Shown here: one piece after another, positions 23,443 to 33,132 of the stretch
Layout: each line of letters opens with the position of its first letter
How positions within the stretch are numbered: position 1 is the stretch's first letter
Source: Pseudomonas sp. BGI-2
GTDB taxonomy: Bacteria > Pseudomonadota > Gammaproteobacteria > Pseudomonadales > Pseudomonadaceae
Direction of reading: 5' to 3'
NCBI RefSeq assembly: GCF_004310295.1
Contig: NZ_SISB01000028.1
Coordinates: 26,274 to 90,273, forward strand
DNA length: 64,000 bases
Notes under the pieces: model-generated
Seen by the model: the letters and a program-made list of their open reading frames with translations, nothing else
Told to the model about the DNA's origin: nothing
Database searches by the model: none
Position numbers and translations under genes: made by a program

Positions 23443-26393
23443 TCGGCATCCAGGTGCATCGGTGTTACCACCCGACCGTCACTTTGCGCCTCGCCCAGTT
23501 GGGCGTCGATGAAGTAGATGCGGTCGTCGGCCATCTGCGCCTTGTCCACCAGGTAGTCCTTGATGCTGCTGGCGCGTTCCTGGCCGAGCTGGCGCAGCAG
23601 CACATCGCTGGAACTCCAGAATTTGATCACGTCTGCGCGCATTTTTGCGGTGCGTTCTTCCTTGCCCAGGTCCTTCCATTCAGCGGGTGGCTGGTTCTTC
23701 AGGCGCGTGCGGTAGATCCCTTCCAGCAGCGGACCTTTCTCGCCGTCCGGCACTTGCAGCAATGACGCCTGGGCCGGAACCTTGTCACCGCGCCGCTGGA
23801 GCATTTTGTAGTAGTTGTACTGGTATTCGCGTTCAAGCCGTTGCTCGGCAATCAGCGGGCCGTCGCTGCTGGCGGCCACCGTGCCTTCGATTTCCAGGCG
23901 CAGGGCCGGACGTTCCTTGAGGGCCTGGGACAGTTTGACCAACGAACCCTCGGCGTCTTTGCTCAGCTCGCTTGAACCCGGTGCAAACGAGACGGTGCCC
24001 AAATCTTGCGAACTACCGCCACTGACCAGCCCGCCAATCATTTTGAACGGGGCGGCAGCGGCCTTGACGATCAGGTTGCGCAGGGTCTGCCAGACAATGG
24101 GCATGACGCTGAACTGCGGGTTGTTCAAGTCGCCGGTCACTGGCAGCTCGATGGAAATCTTGCCGTCGACGTCCTTGAGCAAGGCGATCGCCAGTTTCAG
24201 CGGCAGGCTTACCGCGTCCGGGCTGTCGACTTTTTCACCCAGTTGCAGTTGCTCGACCACCACTTTGTTTTCGGCCTTGAGCTGGCCCTTGGTGATGATG
24301 TAATGCAGGTCGAGATTGAGTCGGCCCTTGCGGATGCGGTAACCGGCGAACTTGCCGGAGTAGGGCGTCAGCGTGGTCAATTCCACGCGTTTGAAACTGG
24401 TGGCGATGTCGAGGCTGGCCATCGGGTCGAACGGGTTGACCGAACCCTTGATGGTCACTGGCGCGTAGCGGTCGACCTTGCCTTTGATGTCGACAGTGGC
24501 CGGTTTCGCCTGGCGGCTGTCGATGGTGCCGATCTGCCCGTTGAGCTGTTGCGCGGCCGTGGCGAAGTTCGGGGTCAGGCTGAAGTCGGCGAAATTCGCC
24601 GAACCGTCATTGATGGCAATGCCGCCAACGTGGATGCCCAGCGGTTTTTCCTTGCTGGCGGGTTTGGCCGCCGCCGTCGTCTTGGTGCCAGAGTCGGCCG
24701 GTTGCGGGATCAGCAGGTCATCGATGTTGGTGGTGCGGTCATCGTTGATCATGAAGCGCACGTAAGGCTGGAACAGGTTGACCTTGTCGATCGACAGGCT
24801 GTCGCCGTGTTGATAGTTCAGGCCTTCGAGCACCAATTGCTGCCACTTGAGAAAGTCACGGGTCTTGAGGGTGTCGAGGGTATGCAACTGATCAACCTGC
24901 GCTTTACCGGTGACGCTGAACGCCAATGGCTCGGTGCTTTTCAGATCGACCGCCAGATCACTGCCGAGCATGCCGCTACGCAGTTCCAGGCGAATGAACG
25001 GGCTGATGTAGGACTGGGCGACACGCAGGTCGATGTCCTTGGTCTGCACGTTCAATTTGGCGCTGACCGGTGCCAGATTGACCACGCCGTCCGCCATGAG
25101 CTTGCCCTGTTTGCCCACACCGGTATCGAGTTTGAGGTTGAAAGGCGAGCCGTTGAGGCTGTCGAAATTCTGCAGATCGAGGTTCAGCGGGCCAATGTCC
25201 AACGCGACGGCGGGTTGCGCTTTGCGATCGGCCAGATGCACCTGGTAATCGCGCAGTTGCACATCTTTGAGCAACACTTGCCAAGGTTTACTTGGCGGCA
25301 CAGGTTCAGCTTTCGGTGAGTCGGCGGCTGCCGGTGTGCTGGTCGGTTCGGCATCAGCCTTCACGGCTGCCTTGGACGGTTGGCTGGCGAACAGCTTTTG
25401 CCAGTCGAGTTGCCCATCGGCTTCGAGGGCGGCCCAGGTTTCGAGTTTCTGGCTGCGGATCTTGCCGACCACCACTTGCTGCTTGGCCAGATCCACGGTG
25501 GTTTCACTGACGTCCAGGCGCGCAAGCTTCGCCAGCGGTCGCCCGTCCGGTGCCTTGATATTGAACGGGGCAATGCTGAGGGCGACGTTGCTCAGCAGCA
25601 GTTCGGTTTCTTTGGACAGGTTCAGTTTGTAATCGGTGCTCAGGTTCAGCTTGCCGTTTTCCAGGTCCAGCGGCACCGAGTCACGCACGTACGGCCACCA
25701 GACTTTCATGTTGGCATCGGTGACTTTCAACTTACCTTCAGAGGCGATCGGGATCAGGCTGAAATTGCCGGTCCAGTCGATCTGCCCGCCCGACGGGCCG
25801 ACCGCCACCAGGGTCATGTCGGCGTTATCTTCCGGCAGCGTGCTGAGGTTCTTCAGCTCGAAGTCGAGTTTGTCGTAGAGAAATTCGATGGGCTCGCTGG
25901 GCCGTGCGTCCTGGAAGTGCACATAGCCGTCAGCCAGTTTGATCCGCTCGATGCGTAACGGAAACGGCTTGGCGTCCGGGTCGGCCGGGGTCGGTTCACT
26001 GGGGGGGATCTTGAACAGGCCAAGCAGGTTGAGTTTGCCGTCCTTGCCAAACAGGATTTCGGTCTTGGGTTTGTCGATTTCGATATCGGACAGGTGCAGT
26101 GCCTTGGTCCACAGGCTGTCGATCTGCAAGTTGGCGTACAGGCGTTCAAAGCCGACCTGTTCTTTACCCGGCTCGCCGATGATCAGGCCCCAGAGGGTCA
26201 CTTCCAGGCTGAATGGGTTGAGTTCAATCCGCGAAATCGTGGCGGGCATCGTGGCGTAATTGGCCAATTGCTGGTTGGCGACCCGCAACGCGATGCCCGG
26301 CAAAATCAGAAACCCCAGCAGGCTGTAAAGGGCCAGAGCAGTCAACAATGCGCCAATAGCGCGAATCAATCCTTTGGGCATGTGTGGCTTCAT
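23439..26393 (-). CDS. Large envelope protein, DUF748/AsmA-like
   Basis: The product is about 984 residues with one N-terminal membrane helix (GLIRAIGALLTALALYSLLGFLILPG) and a long periplasmic part of repeated beta-rich AsmA/DUF748 units (for example SRIELNPFSLEVTLWGL, KLNLSTDYKLNLSKETELLLSNVAL). The C-terminal region resembles an OmpA-like peptidoglycan-binding fold (SFAPGSSELSKDAEGSLVKLSQALKERP). AsmA-like proteins are thought to bridge or move lipids between membranes; the exact role of DUF748 is unknown. The start is uncertain: MKPHMPKG is used, with MPKG four codons later and a longer reading also possible. Confidence 0.87.
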   Translation of the reverse strand: MKPHMPKGLIRAIGALLTALALYSLLGFLILPGIALRVANQQLANYATMPATISRIELNPFSLEVTLWGLIIGEPGKEQVGFERLYANLQIDSLWTKALHLSDIEIDKPKTEILFGKDGKLNLLGLFKIPPSEPTPADPDAKPFPLRIERIKLADGYVHFQDARPSEPIEFLYDKLDFELKNLSTLPEDNADMTLVAVGPSGGQIDWTGNFSLIPIASEGKLKVTDANMKVWWPYVRDSVPLDLENGKLNLSTDYKLNLSKETELLLSNVALSIAPFNIKAPDGRPLAKLARLDVSETTVDLAKQQVVVGKIRSQKLETWAALEADGQLDWQKLFASQPSKAAVKADAEPTSTPAAADSPKAEPVPPSKPWQVLLKDVQLRDYQVHLADRKAQPAVALDIGPLNLDLQNFDSLNGSPFNLKLDTGVGKQGKLMADGVVNLAPVSAKLNVQTKDIDLRVAQSYISPFIRLELRSGMLGSDLAVDLKSTEPLAFSVTGKAQVDQLHTLDTLKTRDFLKWQQLVLEGLNYQHGDSLSIDKVNLFQPYVRFMINDDRTTNIDDLLIPQPADSGTKTTAAAKPASKEKPLGIHVGGIAINDGSANFADFSLTPNFATAAQQLNGQIGTIDSRQAKPATVDIKGKVDRYAPVTIKGSVNPFDPMASLDIATSFKRVELTTLTPYSGKFAGYRIRKGRLNLDLHYIITKGQLKAENKVVVEQLQLGEKVDSPDAVSLPLKLAIALLKDVDGKISIELPVTGDLNNPQFSVMPIVWQTLRNLIVKAAAAPFKMIGGLVSGGSSQDLGTVSFAPGSSELSKDAEGSLVKLSQALKERPALRLEIEGTVAASSDGPLIAEQRLEREYQYNYYKMLQRRGDKVPAQASLLQVPDGEKGPLLEGIYRTRLKNQPPAEWKDLGKEERTAKMRADVIKFWSSSDVLLRQLGQERASSIKDYLVDKAQMADDRIYFIDAQLGEAQSDGRVVTPMHLDAE

Positions 26394-26497
26394 CTGTCTG
26401 AATCGGAGTGCGTTGGAGTATGGCACGCGTTTCCGGTTCCGAAGTGATCGCACTGTTCTGCTTTTTCAGAAAACAGCACCGGAAATTTCCTGCGTGA

Positions 26498-27514
26498 TCA
26501 GAGTTGCAGAATCAACGTTTTCAGCGGCGGCTGTTGATCCATCGACGGGAAATCGCCGCCCGGTTTCATCACGGTCCACTCACGCACCGGACGCCCGGCC
26601 TTCTCCGCGCAACGCAAAACCTGTTCGCGCCAATCGTCCATGCTGACCTTTGCCAGGTTGTTGCAGCAGATCAGCACGCCGTTGTCGGCGGTGGTCAGCA
26701 GCGCGGGTTTGAGCAGGCTCTGGTAGTCGCGCAGCAGGTCGACCGTGCCAAACGCGCTCTTGGCCCAGGCCGGCGGATCGAGCAGCACCAGGTCGTACTG
26801 ACGCTGTTCAAGGCGTGGGTAACTCGGCAGTTTCTGCCCGCGCCGCTGACTGATCGGCAGCCCCGCCAGTTGGCGGATGGCCGGGAAGTAGTCGGACTGG
26901 ATGAATTCCATGGCTGGCAACTGCGGGTTGAGCAGGCCGTTTTCACGGCCGACCGCCAGATTGCCCTCGGCGAAATCCAGGTTGCACACCTCGCTTGCCC
27001 CGCCGGCTGCAGCACTCAGGCCGACACCACAGGTGTAGGCGAACAGGTTGAGCACGCTTTTGTTTTTGCTGTGTTCCTTGACCCAGCCGCGCGTGTTACG
27101 CAGGTCGAGGAACAGCAGCGGATCCTGACCGGCGTGACGCCCGCGAACCCTGTAGTTAAGGCCCCATTCGTGGCCAACCAGATCCTGCAGGGCCGCCTCG
27201 TCGGCGCGGTAAACGGTGTCTTCGCGATCGATGCGCGAGTTGCCCCGGGAGCGGTCGTTATAGACCAGCAGAGTTTCGAGGCCCAGGTGTTGATTGATGG
27301 TTTCGTGCAGTTGCAACAGCGCGTCACGCTCCAGCGACTGGTGGAAGCTTTGCACCAGCAGTTGCGGGCCGTAGCGGTCAATGGTCAGGCCACCGGCGCC
27401 TTCCTGGCTGCCGTGGAACAGGCGATAGCAATCGGTACCTTGCTGATGCAGCTCGGCGAGCAGGTCCTGGCGATGATCGAGGGCGGCGCGCAGCGCCTGA
27501 TTCAAGGAAGACAT
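26498..27514 (-). CDS. Class I SAM-dependent rRNA methyltransferase (RlmI/RlmK-like)
   Basis: The 338-residue protein has the methyltransferase motif I region VLNLFAYTCGVGLSAAAGGA near residue 190 and motif IV LVLLDPPAWAKS near residue 255, matching the PF10672 family that includes 23S rRNA cytosine methyltransferases. The N-terminal PUA-like part of RlmI is shortened. The precise target base is not known. The start MSSLNQALRAALDH is chosen; a 34-codon longer reading runs into a repeat. Confidence 0.85.
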   Translation of the reverse strand: MSSLNQALRAALDHRQDLLAELHQQGTDCYRLFHGSQEGAGGLTIDRYGPQLLVQSFHQSLERDALLQLHETINQHLGLETLLVYNDRSRGNSRIDREDTVYRADEAALQDLVGHEWGLNYRVRGRHAGQDPLLFLDLRNTRGWVKEHSKNKSVLNLFAYTCGVGLSAAAGGASEVCNLDFAEGNLAVGRENGLLNPQLPAMEFIQSDYFPAIRQLAGLPISQRRGQKLPSYPRLEQRQYDLVLLDPPAWAKSAFGTVDLLRDYQSLLKPALLTTADNGVLICCNNLAKVSMDDWREQVLRCAEKAGRPVREWTVMKPGGDFPSMDQQPPLKTLILQL

Positions 27515-27581
27515 GCTGGGCGCCTTGCAGGAGGGAATTTGGCGCGGGAGTTTAACAGCATTGCACCTGATCCCGAGCCCC

Positions 27582-27691
27582 TGATCGTTCCCACGCTCTG
27601 CGTGGGAATGCCTCAAATGGACGCTCCGCGTCCGCTATTGGGACGCAGAGCGTCCCGGGCTGCATTCCCACGCGGAGCGTGGGAACGATCA
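27582..27691. repeat. Palindromic repeat, GATCGTTCCCACGC family
   Basis: GATCGTTCCCACGCTCTGCG on the left pairs with its complement on the right across about 110 bases; an inner pair GGACGC/GCGTCC is also visible. This is a common Pseudomonas intergenic repeat type, unrelated in sequence to the other REP families here. Confidence 0.82.
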
Positions 27692-27697
27692 AAAGCG

Positions 27698-28570
27698 TCA
27701 GGTCAACAACCCCATCCGCCGCCTGGCCCGCTGTACCGAGCCATTACGCATTGCCCAGCGCAGCATTGGCGCACTGCGCTTGACGCTGGCGCGGATCAGT
27801 TGGCGTTGCAACGGGTTCTGATTGACGCCGAGCATGTCACTGGCCCAGTCCGGGAGCAGATCGATCCCGGCCTGCATCATCAAGCCGCCAAACGGTTTGG
27901 CCAAGCGACTGGGGGCGGGCGCATTCAACAGCAGTCGCAGCACCTCGCGACTGCGTTGGTCGCACAACAATTGCGGGCGGATTCGTTCAAGGTAATCAGC
28001 GATTTCCTTGCGGCTGCGCGGCACATCGCGGGCGCCCAAGCGTTCGGCAACCCGTGCGATTTCGCCGTAGTAACGGTCCTGATCAATCAATGAAAGGTGC
28101 GGATTGCGATAACGCAGATGCGCGGCGAGGAAGTTGCTGACCTCGGCCACGTGCACCCACGTCAGCAAGTCGGGATCGCTGGCGGCGTAAGGCCGGCCGT
28201 CTGGTGCAATGCCGACCACTTGCAGGTGAATGGTGCGAACCTTCTCGATCAGCCAGTCGGCGTCCTTGCTCGAACCGAACGTCGTCCCGGAGATGAACTG
28301 ACTGGTGCGGCGCAACCGGCCGATCATGTCTTCGCGAAAATTCGAGTGATCCCAAACCCCGGCCAGGGCCAGTGGATGTAGAGCTTGCAGCATCAGCGCG
28401 CTAATGCCGCCGATGAGCATGCTGCTGAAATCACCATGGACTTGCCAACTCACCGAATCGGGACCGAACAGGCCGGGATCGCCCTTGGGATTTTCCAGGT
28501 CGAGCTTGCCCAATGACAGACCGGTCAGGCTCATGAGCTGGCTTTCGATGCGGGTACGGATGAATTCCAT
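27698..28570 (-). CDS. MpaB-type oxygenase family protein (DUF2236)
   Basis: The 290-residue protein matches the MpaB/latex-clearing-protein family of heme-dependent oxygenases (PF09995). Visible family features are LMLQALHPLALAGVWDHS near residue 60, RLRRTSQFISGTTFG near residue 85 and DLLTWVHVAEVSNFLAAH near residue 135, which holds a likely heme-ligand histidine. No signal peptide is seen. The substrate is not known. It is transcribed toward the methyltransferase, with a palindromic repeat between. Confidence 0.82.
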   Translation of the reverse strand: MEFIRTRIESQLMSLTGLSLGKLDLENPKGDPGLFGPDSVSWQVHGDFSSMLIGGISALMLQALHPLALAGVWDHSNFREDMIGRLRRTSQFISGTTFGSSKDADWLIEKVRTIHLQVVGIAPDGRPYAASDPDLLTWVHVAEVSNFLAAHLRYRNPHLSLIDQDRYYGEIARVAERLGARDVPRSRKEIADYLERIRPQLLCDQRSREVLRLLLNAPAPSRLAKPFGGLMMQAGIDLLPDWASDMLGVNQNPLQRQLIRASVKRSAPMLRWAMRNGSVQRARRRMGLLT

Positions 28571-28620
28571 GGCAACTCAGTGGCGAAAATAAAACGCGGC
28601 CATTACTGGCCGCGCGGGGC

Positions 28621-30558
28621 TTATTGGTTCAGGCGTTTGTCGACCAACTCCTGGACGACACTCGGGTCGGCCAGGGTGGAAGTATCCCCCAGACTGTCCA
28701 GTTCGTTGCAGGCGATCTTGCGCAGAATACGCCGCATGATCTTGCCCGAACGGGTTTTTGGCAAGGCCGGGGCCCACTGGATCAAGTCCGGTTTGGCGAA
28801 GCTGCCGATTTCCTTGCTGACGTGGGCCAGCAGTTCTTTCTTCAGTTCGTCATTGGGCTCGGTGCCGTTCATGGGCGTGACGAAGGCGTAGATGCCTTGG
28901 CCCTTGAGGTCGTGGGGATAACCGACCACCGCCGCTTCGGCAATGCTGTCGTGCAACACCAGTGCGCTTTCTACTTCCGCAGTACCGATGCGGTGCCCGG
29001 AGACGTTGATCACGTCGTCAATGCGACCTGTGATCCAGTAATCGCCATCCTCGTCGCGCCGCGCGCCGTCACCGGTGAAGTAGTAGCCGGGGTAGGGCTT
29101 GAAGTAGGTGTCGACCATGCGTTGCGGGTCGCCATAGACGCTGCGGATCTGCGCCGGCCAGCTGGATTTGATCGCCAGCACACCACTGCCGGCGCCTGTT
29201 ATTTCCTTGCCCGTTTCATCCAACAACACCGGTTGCACGCCGAACATCGGTTGTGTAGCGCAGCCGGGTTTGATCCGTTGAGCGCTGACCAGCGGGCTGA
29301 GCATGATGCCGCCGGTTTCGGTCTGCCACCAAGTATCGACGATCGGGCAACGCTGCTCGCCGACGACGTTGAAGTACCAGTCCCACGCTTCCGGGTTGAT
29401 CGGCTCACCGACACTGCCGAGTAATCTGAGGCTCTGGCGAGACGTTTCCTTCAACGGTTCCGGGCCTTCACGCATCAGCGAGCGCAGCGCAGTCGGGGCG
29501 GTGTAGAAGATGTTGACGTGGTGTTTGTCGATCACCTGCCAGAAGCGCGAACTGCTCGGGTAGCTCGGCACGCCTTCGAAGATCAGCGTGGTCGCACCGT
29601 TGGCCAGCGGGCCATAGACGATGTAACTGTGGCCGGTGACCCAGCCGACGTCGGCGGTGCACCAGAAAACTTCGCCATCGCGGTAGTCGAGTACGTACTT
29701 GAAGGTCATCGCCGCTTGCAGCAGATAGCCGCCGGTGGAGTGCAGCACGCCTTTGGGTTTGCCGGTGCTGCCGGAGGTGTAGAGGATGAACAGCGGGTCT
29801 TCGGCGTCCATGGGTTCTGGCGGGCAATCGTCGCTGACGTCGCGCAGCGCCTGGTGATACCAGAGGTCGCGACCTTCAACCCAGTCCACTTCGCCCTGGG
29901 TGCGCTCGACGACGATGACGGTGCTGACGTTCGGGCAACTTTTCAGCGCCTCGTCGACTTTTTGTTTGAGCGGCACAAATTTTCCGCCACGCACACCTTC
30001 GTCGGCGGTGATTACCGTGCGGCAGTCGGCGTCGAGAATCCGGTCGCGCACAGAGTCTGGCGAGAAGCCACCGAACACCACCGAATGCACCGCGCCAATC
30101 CGCGTGCAGGCGAGCATGGCGTAGGCGGCTTCGGGAATCATCGGCATGTAGATGCACACGCGGTCGCCCTTTTTCACGCCACGGCTTTTGAGCACGTTGG
30201 CCAGGCAACAGACGTTGTGATGAAGTTTTTTGTAGGTGATCTGCGCGGATTCGGCGGGGTCGTCGCCTTCCCAGAGGATTGCGATCTGATCGCCGCGTGT
30301 TTCCAGGTGACGGTCGATGCAGTTGTAACTGACGTTCAGTTTGCCGCCGGCAAACCAGCTGGCCTCGCCGGTTTTCAGGTTATAGCGCTGGACGGTTTCC
30401 CATGGCGTGCTCCAGTCGAGAAAGCGGGAGGCCTGCTCGGCCCAGAAGGTGCTGGGATGGTCGATGGATTGGCGGTAGAGGCGGTGGTAGTCGTCTTGAC
30501 TCAATTGTGCAGCCCGGCGGACGGCATCGGCTTTGGGGAACGTGCTGATATCGAACAT
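28621..30558 (-). CDS. acs: Acetyl-CoA synthetase (AcsB type)
   Basis: The enzyme makes acetyl-CoA from acetate, ATP and CoA through acetyl-adenylate. The 645-residue protein has the AMP-binding signature YTSGSTGKPKGV near residue 262 and the C-terminal PKTRSGKIMRR motif near residue 610, whose lysine is controlled by acetylation. The N-terminus MFDISTFPKADAVRRAAQLSQDDY resembles, as I recall, P. aeruginosa AcsB (PA4733) more than AcsA. AAGGA lies eight bases before the ATG. An A-rich Hfq/Crc-type motif overlaps the ribosome site. Confidence 0.95.
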   Translation of the reverse strand: MFDISTFPKADAVRRAAQLSQDDYHRLYRQSIDHPSTFWAEQASRFLDWSTPWETVQRYNLKTGEASWFAGGKLNVSYNCIDRHLETRGDQIAILWEGDDPAESAQITYKKLHHNVCCLANVLKSRGVKKGDRVCIYMPMIPEAAYAMLACTRIGAVHSVVFGGFSPDSVRDRILDADCRTVITADEGVRGGKFVPLKQKVDEALKSCPNVSTVIVVERTQGEVDWVEGRDLWYHQALRDVSDDCPPEPMDAEDPLFILYTSGSTGKPKGVLHSTGGYLLQAAMTFKYVLDYRDGEVFWCTADVGWVTGHSYIVYGPLANGATTLIFEGVPSYPSSSRFWQVIDKHHVNIFYTAPTALRSLMREGPEPLKETSRQSLRLLGSVGEPINPEAWDWYFNVVGEQRCPIVDTWWQTETGGIMLSPLVSAQRIKPGCATQPMFGVQPVLLDETGKEITGAGSGVLAIKSSWPAQIRSVYGDPQRMVDTYFKPYPGYYFTGDGARRDEDGDYWITGRIDDVINVSGHRIGTAEVESALVLHDSIAEAAVVGYPHDLKGQGIYAFVTPMNGTEPNDELKKELLAHVSKEIGSFAKPDLIQWAPALPKTRSGKIMRRILRKIACNELDSLGDTSTLADPSVVQELVDKRLNQ

Positions 30559-30565
30559 GACGGTT

Positions 30566-30579
30566 CCTTATTCTTGTTT
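30566..30579 (-). promoter_or_regulatory. Hfq/Crc-type A-rich motif at the acs ribosome site
   Basis: On the minus strand AACAAGAATAAGGA contains AANAANAA and overlaps the AAGGA ribosome site of acs. Such placement is typical of genes repressed by Hfq-Crc. Confidence 0.55.
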
Positions 30580-30641
30580 TGCGACAAGTAATAAAGATGC
30601 GCCGAGTAGCGAAAGGGTTCAAGACCCGAGGACAAACACCA

Positions 30642-30767
30642 CCCTGTAGGAGCGAACGGTGCGGCGATCCGACTTGCTCGCGAAGAAGGCGACTCGGTGT
30701 ATCAGGTACACCGAGTTATCGTTCTTCGCGAGCAAGTCGGATCGCCGCACCGTTCGCTCCTACAGGG
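30642..30767. repeat. Long REPIN, TGTAGGAGCGAACGGTGCGG type
   Basis: CCCTGTAGGAGCGAACGGTG and its inverted copy form arms of about 45 bases around a spacer that itself pairs partly (CTCGGTGTA/TACACCGAG). It is longer than the other REP pairs here and lies directly after the pgi stop codon. Confidence 0.85.
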
Positions 30768-30773
30768 ATGGCG

Positions 30774-32438
30774 TTAGCCGCGGTGACGGCCGCGGAAGTA
30801 GTTGATCAGGCCTTGGGTGGAGGCATCGTCAGCCGGGGTTTCTTCGCTGCCGACCAGGCGGTTGTAGACGCCTTTGCCCAGTTCTTTACCCAGCTCCACG
30901 CCCCACTGGTCGAAGGCGTTGATGCCCCAGACCACGCTTTGCACGAAGACTTTGTGTTCGTACATCGCCACCAGCGCACCGAGACGACGCGGGCTGATGC
31001 GCTCGACCACCAAGGTGTTGCTCGGACGGTTGCCCGGGATTACCTTGTGCGGCGCGAGTTTATGCACCTCTTCTTCGCTCATGCCTTTGTCACGCAGCTC
31101 GGTTTCGGCTTCGGCAAGGGTTTTACCAAGCATCAGTGCCTGGCTTTGCGACAGGCAGTTGGCGTACAGCCACTGGTGGTGGTCGGAGACCGGGTTGAAG
31201 CTGACAATCGGCACGATGAAGTCGGCCGGAATCAGTTGGGTGCCCTGGTGCAGCAACTGGTGATACGCGTGCTGACCGTTGCAACCCACGCCGCCCCAGA
31301 TCACCGGACCCGTTTCGGTGGCCACTGGTGTGCCGTCCTGACGCACGCTCTTGCCGTTGGATTCCATGTCCAGCTGTTGCAAGTGCTTGGTGATGTTGCG
31401 CAGGTAGTGGTCGTACGGCAGGATCGCGTGGCTTTGCGCGCCCCAGAAGTTGCCGTACCAGACGCCGAGCAAGGCCAGCAGCACCGGCATGTTCTGGTCG
31501 AATGGCGCGCTCTGGAAGTGCTGGTCCATGGTGTAGGCACCGGACAGCAGTTCCTTGAAGTTCGACATGCCGATGGCCAGGGCGATTGGCAAGCCGATGG
31601 CCGACCACAGCGAATACCGACCGCCAACCCAGTCCCACATCGGGAAGATGTTTTCTTCACGGATACCGAACGCCACGGCCGCCGCGTTGTTGCTGGACAC
31701 GGCGATGAAGTGACGATACAGCTCGGCTTCCGAACCACCCTGGGCCAGGTACCAGGCGCGAGCGGCCTGAGCATTTTTCAGGGTTTCGAGGGTATTGAAG
31801 GATTTCGACGAAACAATGAACAGCGTGGTTTCAGCGCGCAGCTTCATGGTCAGTTCGTGGAACTCACTGCCGTCGATGTTCGCCAGGTAATGGCAACGCA
31901 CGCCTTTTTGGGCGTAGGACAGCAGCGCTTCAGACACCAGCTCCGGGCCGAGAAACGAGCCACCGATGCCGATGTTCACCACGTCAGTGATCGGCTTCTC
32001 GGTGTAACCGCGCCACAAGCCGTCGTGGATGCGGCCAACGAGGTCGGTGATCTGGTTCAGCACTTTGTGCACTTCAGGCATCACGTTGACGCCATTGACC
32101 GACAGCTTGTCGCCTACCGGGCGGCGCAGAGCGGTGTGCAGGGCCGGACGACCTTCAGATGCGTTGACGATTTCGCCTTCGAACAGCGACTTGATCGCGC
32201 CCTTGAGGTCGACTTCGTTGGCCAGGCCCACCAGCAGATTGCGGGTCTCGGCGTTGATCAGGTTCTTCGAGTAATCGAGAAACAGGCCGCAGCTGCTGAG
32301 GGTGAATTGAGTAAAGCGCTGCGGATCGGCATTGAAGGCTTCGCGCATGCTGAAATCCTGCATGGCTTGGCGGTGGTCATTCAGCGCTTGCCAGGCGGGC
32401 AGAGCGGTAACGTCTTTAGGAGTGCGGTAGTACGCCAT
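30774..32438 (-). CDS. pgi: Glucose-6-phosphate isomerase
   Basis: Pgi interconverts glucose-6-phosphate and fructose-6-phosphate. In pseudomonads it works mainly in the Entner-Doudoroff cycle and gluconeogenesis. The 554-residue protein has the family signatures VNIGIGGSFLGPEL near residue 150, FIVSSKSFNTLETL near residue 210 and GGVGCNGQHAYHQLLHQGT near residue 380. The start MAYYRTPKDV is chosen over a reading 14 codons longer. Confidence 0.97.
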   Translation of the reverse strand: MAYYRTPKDVTALPAWQALNDHRQAMQDFSMREAFNADPQRFTQFTLSSCGLFLDYSKNLINAETRNLLVGLANEVDLKGAIKSLFEGEIVNASEGRPALHTALRRPVGDKLSVNGVNVMPEVHKVLNQITDLVGRIHDGLWRGYTEKPITDVVNIGIGGSFLGPELVSEALLSYAQKGVRCHYLANIDGSEFHELTMKLRAETTLFIVSSKSFNTLETLKNAQAARAWYLAQGGSEAELYRHFIAVSSNNAAAVAFGIREENIFPMWDWVGGRYSLWSAIGLPIALAIGMSNFKELLSGAYTMDQHFQSAPFDQNMPVLLALLGVWYGNFWGAQSHAILPYDHYLRNITKHLQQLDMESNGKSVRQDGTPVATETGPVIWGGVGCNGQHAYHQLLHQGTQLIPADFIVPIVSFNPVSDHHQWLYANCLSQSQALMLGKTLAEAETELRDKGMSEEEVHKLAPHKVIPGNRPSNTLVVERISPRRLGALVAMYEHKVFVQSVVWGINAFDQWGVELGKELGKGVYNRLVGSEETPADDASTQGLINYFRGRHRG

Positions 32439-32595
32439 CGCTGCGGGTTTCCTTTTTACTTGAACGGCTTTTTTGAACACTGAAAATCCCGGCGCACCGT
32501 GGGCAGGCGTCCGGTCAACTGCGTCGACACGATTTCAATGACACAGGGCGAATACAGTAAACCTCGCGCTGCGATCTGTCTTGACTTTGTCTAAC

Positions 32596-32634
32596 ACGTT
32601 CCCGGTACTTTTTTATACACAAAGCAGGGAACGT
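32596..32634. other. Inverted repeat ACGTTCCC/GGGAACGT
   Basis: Two perfect eight-base arms 23 bases apart lie between panD and pgi. They could be a weak hairpin after panD or an operator upstream of pgi. No T-run follows on either strand. The rest of the 225-base interval shows nothing else I can name. Confidence 0.35.
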
Positions 32635-32663
32635 TTCGACAAACGGGAGGGGCGACGGTTCGA

Positions 32664-33044
32664 TCAGGCGACCTGAACCGGGATGGCATTGCTGGTGTGG
32701 CTCAGTTCATTGCCCGGCGCCATGTAGAGCATGCGCGGCTTGAAGTTGAGCAGCTCGGCTTCGCTGTAATGCGCGTAAGCGCAGATGATCACGCGATCAC
32801 CGACCTTGGCTTTGTGCGCGGCAGCGCCGTTGACCGAAATCATGCGCGAGCCTTCTTCACCACGAATCGCGTAGGTGGTAAAGCGTTCGCCATTGTCGAC
32901 GTTATAAATCTGGATCTGTTCGTATTCACGGATGCCGGACAAATCCAGCCATTCGCCGTCTATGGCGCAAGAACCTTCGTAATCGAGTACTGCGTGAGTG
33001 ACTTCGGCGCGATGCAGCTTGGCTTTAAGCATGATGGCGTGCAT
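32664..33044 (-). CDS. panD: Aspartate 1-decarboxylase (proenzyme)
   Basis: PanD makes beta-alanine from aspartate for pantothenate. The 126-residue proenzyme has the self-cleavage site EG-SCA between Gly-24 and Ser-25, which gives the pyruvoyl cofactor; Tyr-22 lies just before it and KLHRAEVTHA near the start. The start MHAIMLKAKLHRA fits the family; a 21-codon longer reading is rejected. It is the last gene of panB-panC-panD, separated from panC by a REPIN. Confidence 0.96.
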   Translation of the reverse strand: MHAIMLKAKLHRAEVTHAVLDYEGSCAIDGEWLDLSGIREYEQIQIYNVDNGERFTTYAIRGEEGSRMISVNGAAAHKAKVGDRVIICAYAHYSEAELLNFKPRMLYMAPGNELSHTSNAIPVQVA

Positions 33045-33132
33045 GAGTGTTTTCCCAGGTAGGAATCGAACGGCGGGCAGTTTGCCCGAAGGCATAAAGG
33101 GCAGCAATAAGGGGGCGAAGCCACGCAGTACC

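Noticed and set aside
24006..25319. Plus-strand frame of 437 codons opposite the DUF748 gene
   Set aside because: It is a shadow of a long, well-supported gene with no independent support.
32596..32634. panD terminator at the ACGTTCCC/GGGAACGT inverted repeat
   Set aside because: The loop is 23 bases and no T-run follows, so a standard terminator is not supported. It is listed only as an unexplained inverted repeat.
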